Part shown: positions 1-9,139 of the stretch, one piece after another
Layout of the letters: the number at the start of each line of letters is the position of its first letter
Numbering within the stretch: position 1 is the stretch's first letter
Source of the DNA: Chara braunii
Lineage: Eukaryota; Streptophyta; Charophyceae; Charales; Characeae
Assembly: GCA_003427395.1 (NCBI GenBank)
Contig: BFEA01000320.1
Location: 855,419 to 881,124, forward strand
Direction of reading: 5' to 3'
DNA length: 25,706 nt
Notes under the pieces: model-generated
What the model was told of the DNA's origin: nothing
What the model saw: the letters and a program-made list of their open reading frames with translations, nothing else
Databases searched by the model: none
Translations under genes and position numbers: made by a program

Positions 1-330
1 GCGATGGGCGGGAGCGGGATTGGGGTCGGGCGTGGAAGCGGGAGCGGGATTGGGGTCGGGTGTGGAAGCGGGAGCGGGAGTGGAGTCGGGGTCGGGGTCG
101 GGGTCGCGCAAAGCGGGGGGGGAGGGGGGAACGATCGAGACGGGGGAAGGTTGCGCGGGAGGAGGATCGGAGTCGGGGGGGAGCGGGATCAGAGTCACGA
201 CAAGAAGAAGAAGAAGAAGAAGAAGAAGAAGAAGAAGAAGAAGAAGGTAAGAAGAAGGAAAGAACGAACAGAAAGAAGAAGAAGAAGAAGATAATTGGAA
301 GAAGAAGAAGAAGAAGAAAAGAATAAAAAA
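1..330. repeat. GC-rich and GAA/AAG microsatellites
   Basis: Positions 1-110 are an imperfect repeat built from GGGAGCGGGA and GGGGTCGG words. From about 201 to 246 there is a pure AAG run, and from about 270 to 320 further GAA-rich sequence that ends in A-rich DNA. All frames stay open here only because of the repeat, giving Gly/Ser, poly-Lys, poly-Arg or poly-Glu strings, so I call no gene. Confidence 0.9.
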
Positions 331-371
331 AAAGAAAATTGTCATCGATTACTTATCTGCTCCATGGAACA

Positions 372-545
372 GCGACGGCGACGACGAGGATGACGTGGCG
401 CGACGACGAGGACGACGAGCACGGCAACGACGATGACGTGGCGCGACGACGACGATTTCGACGATGACGATGATGACGTGGCACGGCGACGACGTTCTCG
501 ACGATGATGACGTGGCACGACGATGACGTGGCATGACGACGAAGC
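372..545. repeat. GACGAC minisatellite with five TGACGTGGC motifs
   Basis: The segment is made of GACGAC-type triplets interspersed with the 9-mer TGACGTGGC at 391, 434, 474, 508 and 524, at unequal spacing (43, 40, 34 and 16 bases). ACGTGGC is the core of plant ABRE/G-box-like bZIP sites. That is family knowledge; no adjacent promoter is visible, so a regulatory role is only a possibility. Confidence 0.8.
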
Positions 546-620
546 AGGGTGGGTCGGGCGGGTTCGAACCGGTCCGATACCAATGTAACGAGCACGAGGC
601 TGAGGGAGACAGGGAGAGCC

Positions 621-766
621 GAGGGGGAGGGGAGAGAGAGGGAGAGAGTGAGAGCACACACACACACTCACTCACTCGACACGACTGAGGGTCGAGGGGG
701 AGGGGAGAGAGAGGGACAGAGTGAGAGCACACACACACACTCACTCACTCGACACGACTGAGGGTC
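621..766. repeat. 73-bp tandem duplication
   Basis: Two adjacent copies, 621-693 and 694-766, are nearly identical, with one visible difference (GGAGAG against GGACAG). Each contains a purine-rich GAGGGGGAGG start, a (CA)n run, CTCACTCACTC and ends in GACTGAGGGTC. High identity implies recent duplication. No coding content is supported. Confidence 0.9.
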
Positions 767-1292
767 GGACGCAGACACAGTGGCAAGGACACAAAGTCGA
801 AGTCTTGGAGTCCGAATGCCGAAAACAGAAGCAAGTCACACTGAGTACGAGTACAGCAGCTGAAACTGGTACGAGACTGGTTGATCGTACTGTATGGGGA
901 ACCGGTATAAGCGTCGGTGACACGTACGGTACCAGGGACATCTCTGCAAAAGCCCCGAGGGCAGAACTGAAAAATGTGGTATTTGAAAGTGGCGCCCGAA
1001 TTGTTGCATGGCGCCAGTTGTCCAAAATCCGACGGTACCAAAGGAGGGGTTTGGAAAAAGGGTGCCAGGCCAAAAACGGGATGTAGCAAAAACAGCAACA
1101 AAATAGACCAGGGGTCGAGCCCCAGCGGAGTCCGTAACATCGCCCCAAAAGGCCAACGACGACGAACCAAGCGGGAAGAAAAAAGGGAAGGGTAGTATGC
1201 CTGCAGAGGGTAGCGAACCCTCTGAGAACCGGAACCCTCAGGCCTCCTTAACGGGCCCAGATCACTCAGACCAGGATCTGACCCAGTAGGGA

Positions 1293-2548
1293 ATGGACAT
1301 ACCACCCACCAAAAAAGAGGAGACAGAGAAACCAAAAGGAAAGGGAGACTCTCCTATCCCGTGGCTGCAAGAATATCTCGAAAGAGCCAAAAACGAGAGA
1401 GAAAAAGAATTCGACATCTGAAACATCAAGAGAAGGCAGGCAGAAACAGCAAGACTACGGTAGCAGGGATCCACACTTCGAAGAACTCATACGACATCCT
1501 GAGACAACAAAGCGAGCTATCGGAGTTCAGTGCTTTCCGCTACCACGAGAAGAAGAGGGAAAGAGAAGCTTCAGGCTCTGAAGCGGAATCCAGCACCGAC
1601 ACGCAGTCCCACAAGGACCCAAGCAGGGACATGGTACCAAAAAAATGGAAACCTTCAAAGGGTAGAGACAAGAGGCCCGAGAAATCTCAGGCTGATAGAC
1701 CAGTAAAGGGCAGCGAGCAGCGGTCCATCAAACGGGAGATAGCTATTGTCGCTGCTCAGACAAAGTGCCTGTTCGACCAGAACAAGGAGTACCGCCAGAA
1801 ATACTACAAAGAGTACTGCACAATCCAAAATGTCGCGGAGAACAAGGCTCCCCACGTTACTGAGAAAGCAGCATCAGACCGCAAAACAATCAAAGCCGTC
1901 AGACCTCTGGTCCCCGTCCGATACAGGAGGAAACTCGGTGAGTGGCAGGTAGCCACCGATGTTTCCTTCACTATCCCGACACTGGCAGACTTGCGGTTTC
2001 TGGCAAGAACTATCAAAGAAGCGATCTCATATGAATTCCCTGCAGGCGTTTATGAAGTCCCAGCAGCCGAGGCAAAGAAGGCAAACGAAACAGAGCAGGA
2101 CCCCGACACAACCAAGTCCTTTGAGCCAATCATAGTGAAACTAGACGAGAAAGCCAGATTACATGAAGGACTGATATGGAGAGCATGAAACACTGTGACA
2201 GCGCTGCAGTACAGCACTCTTGCAGGCAAGATGTACCCGGCAGAGGTCATGGCGGTCTCCTTGGCCTCCATTATCAGGTCCCATATTCTCATCTCAGAAC
2301 ACTCCCTGCAAGACGAAGCCAGGGCGCTCAACGTGGAGCCCGATGACGACAAGGGAAGTACGGCCGACGATGAAGACTACGGGATGGCCGACGGGATTTC
2401 CCCGGAAGGAGCAGAGACTGGAGCCATGACGTTACCTGAAGGTAGCGTGGGGGCATACAGCCTGAGCTTCGTTCCGAAGAAAGAGATCAGCGAGGGCAGC
2501 GAGGACTCTGAGATGGGCAGCCCCAAAACCTTGGCTGTCGTGGACTAG
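1293..2548 (+). pseudogene. LINE ORF1, interrupted
   Basis: An ATG at 1293 opens a lysine/glutamate-rich frame that hits TGA at 1419-1421. Coding character then continues in a different frame through to 2186-2188 (TGA), and the same frame resumes to the stop at 2548. So a frameshift and at least one in-frame stop are needed to read it. The visible product is charged: a Lys/Arg/Glu-rich N-terminal half, a middle part that looks alpha-helical, and an acidic C-terminal tail (DDDKGSTADDEDYG). I see no CCHC zinc knuckle or clear RRM. ORF1 proteins of LINEs bind the element RNA; that role is assigned here from position only. The TGA at 2186 could derive from CGA by C-to-T change (inference). Confidence 0.7.
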
Positions 2549-2604
2549 ATATATCAAACCTCCAACTATCAATCCTGCCCAACAAACGTCCACCCCAATC
2601 AAGC

Positions 2605-2624
2605 AAAAAAAAAAAAAAAAAAAA
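2605..2624 (+). repeat. A20 tract between LINE ORF1 and ORF2
   Basis: A run of 20 A lies between the ORF1 stop (2548) and the ORF2 ATG (2656). It could be a normal part of the inter-ORF spacer or an expanded run. It is not followed by a new element boundary that I can see. Confidence 0.85.
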
Positions 2625-2655
2625 TTGAACACGGCACCCCGTCAGACGAAATCTA

Positions 2656-5600
2656 ATGGACTGCAACGAGAATCAGTCTGGGACAGTACGAGTAGACTGG
2701 CAAGCCAAAGGACTGATGATCCATAGCTGGAACGTCAACGGCTTGGGCAACATTCTCACTCAAGATGACAAACTACGAGACATCCGACTCGGTCTCACAG
2801 ACAAAAGAAAGCCCAAACCCGACGTCATCCTTCTACAAGAGACCCATCTATCCAACCTCACCAACCACACCAAAATCAAGAGGACCGTGGAACAAAGCCT
2901 AGGTGGATGCCCTTTCACATTGTGGTCCAACAAAGCGGACCAAGGCAATCGCGACACAACTATCCTCATACCAACTACTTCCAAAATCTGGCCGGAAGGA
3001 CAGGTAAGCAACGGAGAAGGCGACACAGCGGAAGGTAGATGGTCATGGATCCAAATCACATGGCAAGAGGAAGAGATCAGGATCCTGAACATATACGCCC
3101 CCAACACGGAAACCGAACGCCTTGCTTTCTTTGACCACATAAAATCACTCTTCTCGAACCCCCTACCGCTAATCATAGCAGGCGACTGGAACACCACTTT
3201 GGATCCGAACCTGGACCGCATTTCCCGAGGAACGCTGCTGGGACCCACACGAGCAAGCACACACCTTAGAAACATCATGAAGGAGTTCGACCTAGTAGAC
3301 CCTTTTTGAATCCTCCACCCATGCAAGAAAGCCTTCTCCCTAATCAAAAGGAACCGATCTAACCATACATCACTATCACGGATCAACTTCTTCCTAATTT
3401 TCGACATGTTGCAGGGAGCAATCAAGGAGGTCGATATCCTACCAGCAGCAGCCTTCAAAGGGCTCAATCACAAGCCGACCTACCTGCTCCTCAACCTCAA
3501 CTCTCCGATTGAAAAAGGGCAAGTTTTTTAGACTTAACAACTCACTTCTCTCCAGAGATCGCATGACAGAGGCAGTCAGATGGAACTGGGCTTTCTTACA
3601 ACAGGACGAGTTGAAACGCCAGAACAGGCACAAGTGGTTCATAGACAGCTATACGGACCTATCTCGGGCGGTCTCAATAGAGTCTAGAAGCATAGCAGCA
3701 GAACGCAAGATCAGGAAGGAAGAATTGCAAATTGCTCTCGACATCGTTGAAGCCAACCTCGCATCAGATCTTGCCAACTCCTACCACGACCTACTCCAGT
3801 CTACCAAGGATGAATTAAATGAATGGAGAAGACGGGAACTTAGGGGCCTACAAATACACGCCCGAATGAATGACTACACCCTGAATGAATCCATGTCCAA
3901 ATTCTTCTTCTCCAAAATTAAGGCCAATGCAAGGAACAACATGATCGAGAGACTGACGGACCCATCAAACCAGGGGAAGACAAAGTCAGCCAGCACGGAC
4001 ATGGTAAGAATAGCCAGATCTTTCTACGCCGACCTCTACGAGTCCAAAACTACCTCCCTCCCTCAGTCAGCGAACATCAACGCTCGTCAGCACATGATGA
4101 ACTACCTAGAGAGCACGATCACCCAGCAACAAACGCAGGACCTGGACAAACCAATCACCCTAGGGGAACTACACGCAGCCTTGTCCCAGATGGGAAATGA
4201 CAAAGCACCAGGAATCGATGGCCTGTCCAAAGAATTTTGGATCCAGTTCTGGCCCATACTGGGAAATGACCTCCAGAACTTTATTAATGACAGCAGGGAA
4301 AAAGCAGGCCCGGGTCAATCTCTAAGCACCAGCATAGTCTCACTAGTTTACAAGAAAGGCGAGAAGGAGGACCTGAAGACCTACAAACCAATCTCACTTC
4401 TCACAACGCCCTACAAAATCCTAGCAAAGGCTCTAGCAAACAGAATCATCAAACTAACAGACAAATGCTTTCATATTGACCAAGCAGGATTCATTCCGGG
4501 TCAATATATTCTGGATAATGTGATGGCTCTAAACGACGATGCAAAGAAAATCACAGAAAAACGGATGCAAGCGGCGATCCTATTTTTCGATTTTGAAAAG
4601 GCCTACGATCAAGTCAATTGGGACTTCCTACACAAGTTGTATGGAGAAGATGGGAGTCGGCCCAAACTTCAGAGAGTGGGTAAGTGCTCTATGGAGATGC
4701 CACGGGCAGGGTGCAGATAAACAGAATATTGTCAGATACCTATCCGATATCGAGATCGGTCCATGACGGCGATCCCCGTGCAACCCCAATATTCTTGTTC
4801 ATAATGGAAGTTGTTGCATCTTTCCTCCGCAAGGATCCATCCATAGACCGCCTGGCTGAACAAAACCACAACCCCCTCCATGACTTCATTCTCCCCACCG
4901 CACAGATGTTCGCAGATGATCTCACAGTCCTCATTCGCGCTAGTAATTCCTCCTTCCAAGCCCTGGCCCGCGCTATGGAAGCCTTCAGACTCGCCTCATA
5001 AATGAAGGTAAAGTGGTCAAAAACGGAAGGATGGTGGCTAGCAGAAGGCACCCCCCCCCAACCTCCAAACTCATCCACCCCAATGTCATGGACCACAGGC
5101 GATCAAACACTCTGATACCTGGGCATTATGGTTAACAGAGATGGCATCTGGCAAGGTACGGGAGAGACTCTAATCACCAGAGCAATAACCCGTCTTGCCA
5201 CCTGCAACAAAGCCCAGGCCTCCCTGCTAGGGAGAGCCCTGGTCGTCAACACAGCAGTATTCTCCACTCTATGGTACATGGCCTCCATATGGTCCCCTCC
5301 CGATGACGACCTGAAGAAGTTGAAGGCTAGAGCCAGGGTTTACCTGTGGACTGGCAATCCCAACAGAACCACCTGCATAAACAAAGTGGCTTGGCAAACT
5401 GTCATCAGGAAACCACACGAAGGCGGGCTAGGTATAATCGACCCTAAACAGGAAGCGATCTCCCTCCAAATAAAAGGGATAATCAAAATCCTCACCAAAC
5501 AAGCCCTCCCGTGGACCAAGATGGCGGTGGACAGCTTAAGGAATTTGGCACCGGTAGCGTCCCCACCGAACATGAGTGGCCTGTTCTCGATCATGGCAAA

Positions 5601-7091
5601 GGAATGGACAATCAAATCCGGAAGACCTGCTAGGAGAACCAACCCCCTGACCCCCAATCAACCCCCCACTACGGCCACCCCCTACTGGTCACCAATCCTG
5701 AAAGCCTGGTGTCGCCTGATGCCAAAAAGAAAGGGTTCCCGAGCAACAAAGAGGAAGTCTTAAGACAACCCCTGTTCTGCAATCCCTGGATTAAAGACAC
5801 AGAGGGCAGTCCATGGACGCTCCGAGCCAAAGACCACAGATGGCTGTCTTGTGTGGAGAAAGGAGTATGGCAGGTCAAACATCTGTGGTCTGAGGACCGA
5901 CAAGAATGGTTAACCGAACAGGACCTCCGCACTCCCCTAAAAGGGTGCCACCTACAAAACACCAACCGGTCAGAAATCCTTTAAAGCATTCCCCCCCCAT
6001 GGACGACCCTCCTTAAAGAACCACACACGTGGAAACCTGGAGACTAGGGACTGCTCACCACACAGACCCCACCAACAAGAGCCTCCCGCTTTGTGACCAA
6101 ACCGAACCCGACTAACTACCAGGCCAAGTTCATATCCTACCCCATCATCAAACACAACATATACGAACTAGCGGTCCTAAACAAAACACCATAGAACGTA
6201 CAAATAGAAACCTACCTTCTCAAGAAGGTAGTCTCTCACAGGAAACCCTGGATCATCTTCCAACCGGAACTCAGCATTAAGGAGCTGGAATTCGACCCAA
6301 AAGAATGAGTGTGGGACTTGGGCGCCACCGGAAAGTTGAGGACGATAACAGAATACGATGTAAAGTTCGGGTATAACCTCGGAGTACAAACCAGGGACCC
6401 AAATCCAAGGCTGACAGAGAAATGGAGAAGCATACTGAACCTAGATGACACGATGCCCATCACCATCCCATGGACCAAATATCTCCTCATCAGACCAATC
6501 AGAGTCCGCAGCTTGCAATGGCTATTAGCACATGCAGCCCTTCCCGTCAACCAATGGCTACATACTAGAAGGAAACATTCTGACCCTGATAGCTCGGACT
6601 GCTGCTCAATGTGCAGCAACAACTTTCCCGAAGACATCCCACACTGCCTCCTCTTCTTCCCAGAAGCGACATGGGTATGGAAGAAGGTCCGCGAGTTGTG
6701 GTCGATCCTGTTCACTTCCCCGCCCCCTGACATTCCCCCTCTCTCTATCCTAATCCTAACTAACATCCCCAGCAACATCACATGCAGCAGGGAAGTATCG
6801 TTCACCCTGCTCAGGAAGCTGGCACTGTGGGTGATATGGAAACGCAGATGCACTCAAACAATCGAGGGTGCAGAGGTGACTAGTGAAGAAATGTGGTCAT
6901 TACTCCTAAGCATGGCAGAGTCAAAAATCAGAAGCAGATGGCGGGGAATAGTCAACTCTATAAGACACAAACCAGAAGGACAAGCAACCAAGAAACAGAC
7001 TTTCATGAGGAACTGGCTGTTAAAGGGCAAGGTGGCGACGATAGTTGATAACAGGTTGAGGTGGAAGAATTGGCACCAGGCACAATCATGA
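2656..7091 (+). pseudogene. LINE ORF2: endonuclease-reverse transcriptase, many lesions
   Basis: Endonuclease: from ATG 2656, with WNVNGLG, QETHL, NIYAP and GDWN motifs, a TGA at 3307-3309, then the same frame on to NHKPT, the expected His region, near 3470. Reverse transcriptase: about 4150-5150, with DKAPGIDG, YKKGEKEDLKTYKPISLL, FFDFEKAYD (motif A Asp), a degenerate GDP motif B and MFADDL (FADD, motif C) at about 4900-4925. C-terminal zinc-binding region: CCSMC with a following HC near 6600-6650, as in plant LINE zf-RVT domains. Frame changes lie near 3515, 4640, 4687 and 5710; in-frame stops are at 4999, 5113, 5982, 6045, 6192 and 6306; the natural stop is at 7089-7091. It would have made the target-site nick and copied RNA into DNA. 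It cannot do so now without suppressing at least seven stops. Confidence 0.93.
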
Positions 7092-7510
7092 AGTCTTTAA
7101 GGTCTCCTGTCGGGTGCCCTGGCAGAAGCCCAAGAAGATCCCGAAGGAGGATCGACAAGAAGACAAACCGGACTCACAATTAAGGACAAGGACGAGCAAT
7201 AGAACATTGAGCGAACCCCCCCACTCTTCTCGCATTAAAGGGACTCATTCGACAGGCTCTGGACAGAAGCCTGAGAGGAACAAGTGGTCATGGCAAGCTG
7301 ACAGTCAATCCTCCTTAGGAGTAACCAATACGGAAGGAAGCGTTGAGTGGGTAAAACTATGTATTCTTTTGACTTGCCGGGGGAATAGGAACCGGACTAA
7401 CGCTCCCCAGAACGGATATGGAGCCAGGGCCATAAAAAAAAAAAAAGGAACCGGACTGATGCTCCCCAGAATGGAAAAGGAGCCAGAACCATAAGGTTCT
7501 GTTTTTTTTT
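7092..7510 (+). repeat. LINE 3' UTR with partly duplicated 3' terminus
   Basis: No coding sequence. The last 140 bases hold two copies of a segment with GGAACCGGACT, GCTCCCCAGAA and GGAGCCAG words: about 7388-7431, followed by an A run, and about 7447-7491. The second ends in AGAACC-ATAA-GGTTCT, a hairpin, followed by a T run. The same terminal segment is found inverted at 10432-10540 and 11369-11434. Confidence 0.8.
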
Positions 7511-8122
7511 AATTAAAAAAAAGGACCTAGAGGGAGCAAAATCAAGAGAATAAGACCATGCTTTGCAAGTGCATTTCAACAAATTTGTAATGACCTGCCA
7601 AACACGAACTGAGACACACAGCTGATTTCTGAGTTTTGCTCATGGAATGTATGCCTTGCTGAGTTCCCCGCTTGTTGCTGAGTTTTCTAAGTCTGTGTAG
7701 GTGCGTGTTTGATGGTCTGCATGCCTTGAGCGTGTGTGTGACCTGCAAGGGCACTTGTTTGTTCAGAAGGCCCGAAGGGCCGGTACTTACCTGTGGCAAT
7801 GACATTGAGGGTTGCAGCGGGGAAAGCACTCAACTGGCGGGGAAAGAGGCCCGTGACACTTAAAGCAGCGGAAAACACTCAAGTGGCAGGTAGGCCGATA
7901 CCACACCAAGTAGAGGTAGATGTGCCAGGTACTCGAGGCCGAGCAGAAGAAGACAAAAGTTGGCATTTTTAGAGGCCCAGTAGTTGTAGGTTAGGTCTAG
8001 GCGGGTACCAGTCCAACCAGTCTGAGTCTAGGGCCTGTACGGGCAATATCAGAGTCTGCAATGATGTTTCCCTCCGAAAGGGAGAAGGTATCGGTTGCTC
8101 GGAGGCCGTGCGGCCTAGGAAG
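7511..8122. other. Flank between LINE and the minus-strand gene
   Basis: No ORF here is convincing. It probably includes the 3' UTR of the minus-strand gene ending at 8123. Two similar segments, about 7815-7842 and 7864-7890 (CAGCGGGGAAAGCACTCAA and CAGCGGAAAACACTCAA), form a short direct repeat. On the minus strand a strong 5' splice-site consensus (CAG/GTAAGT, intron base 7790) is followed 48 bases later by CCCTTGCAG, so a small 3' UTR intron or another exon is possible but unproven. Confidence 0.4.
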
Positions 8123-8256
8123 TCACTCGCCAAGAGGCAAGCAGGCCGCTATATCTCCAGGAGGAGCAAAGTGCTCCTCCTCATTGTCGGTGTGCAAGTT
8201 TGGTGACACACTGGTTGGAGCGCTGGCTGGAGCAGCGCTAGCACAGAGCTGTGCTG
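8123..8256 (-). CDS. Terminal exon of the minus-strand gene
   Basis: A strong polypyrimidine tract and CCCCAG precede 8256. The frame runs through APTSVSPNLHTDNEEEHF to a TGA at 8125-8123. An alternative acceptor CAG three bases further on would remove one residue. The upstream exon can end at 8372 (CAAG/GTGATG), which keeps this frame, or at 8328 (perfect GTAAGT), which puts a TAG before the junction and would make this exon 3' UTR. Confidence 0.55.
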
Positions 8257-9107
8257 CTGGGGAAGGAGCAAGGACAGGAGGAGGAAGAAGACTAGGACTA
8301 GGAAGGGGGAGCGCCAAAGGTACTTACTGGCTACGGTGGTTGCTGGCTATGGTGGTTGCCATCTTCATCACCTTGGTGGGCGCTGCAGCAGGAAGGCCCC
8401 AGTTGGGGTAGAGCTACACCAAGAAGCTTCGAGGCAGAGTCAGGCATGGCAGCCTGAGCTAGAGCAGCCATAGCTGCTTTGTGTTGTCCTTTGCACAGCA
8501 GGGCAACACCCTGATAGTCCACCATAGCCTTGACCTTGGAGGAAGAGGAAGAAGGGTGGCCATGGCTATGGTGGACCTCATGTGATACCTGCAGTAGAAG
8601 AGGGATTCGGACATTGATTCTGGTTCAGCCATTCAACATTATTATTATTATTTCTTCTTTGAATAAGAGGGGAGGAGATAAGGAGGAGGAGAGTGCTTGG
8701 CGAAGAAGAAGAGCATTATCATTGATCTATGCTGGTGTACATCATCTTCTTCTTCTGTCTTTCTTCTTCTTCTTCTTCTCCTCATTTCCCTCTCTCTCCT
8801 CTCAAGTTCATTCATTTCTTTTTGCAATTGGACAGCATTGTACTTTCTGATGAATGTGTACTTCGAAGTTGGCAAAGATCATAACAAATTGCAAATACCC
8901 AGGCACAAGTTACAGTCAGAGTGTGACAGTCCCGGCTACCCACCATCAGCAGATGATGTAGAGCATATGTCCTTGGCGTCACGGGGGGTACATTTCTGGA
9001 CGGACTCGTTCCGCCCTCAGCCCAGTCACTAGCCGAAAGTCGTTTCTTGGGGTGCTTGCTCCTTGTCTTTGAGACTGGACTCCTAGAATCCACGCCATCA
9101 GGTTGCT

Positions 9108-9139
<32 letters not shown>

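Larger units (their letters stand above)
770..7510 (+). mobile_element. Non-LTR retrotransposon (LINE), long but inactivated
   Basis: A two-ORF LINE on the plus strand: ORF1 (about 1293-2548), a 107-base spacer with an A20 run (2605-2624), ORF2 (2656-7091) with an apurinic-type endonuclease, reverse transcriptase and C-terminal Cys/His region, then a 3' UTR of about 420 bases. The order EN-RT-zinc region is that of L1-like plant LINEs. The 5' boundary is not resolved; 770-1290 lacks a convincing ORF and may be 5' UTR or flank. Multiple stops and frame changes show the copy is dead. The 3' end matches shorter fragments at 10432-10620 and around 11369-11480, so the family is dispersed locally. 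I could not identify a target-site duplication. Confidence 0.88.

Noticed and set aside
4-326. Three overlapping plus-strand ORFs with Gly/Ser, Lys, Arg and Glu runs
   Set aside because: They are translations of microsatellites in all three frames, with no unique protein sequence.
342-744. Minus-strand ORFs of about 105-131 codons
   Set aside because: Three overlapping frames over a triplet minisatellite and CA repeats; their Ser/Arg runs are compositional.
745-1335. 196-codon minus-strand ORF opposite the LINE 5' region
   Set aside because: No start or motif is convincing and a neighbouring frame is open too; most likely an antisense shadow of LINE 5' sequence.
2760-3467. 235-codon minus-strand ORF
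   Set aside because: Exact antisense of the endonuclease domain, which has clear motifs on the plus strand.
7743-7790. 48-base intron with perfect GTAAGT
   Set aside because: Very short, and the flanking sequence does not read as coding; it could be a 3' UTR intron but nothing confirms it.
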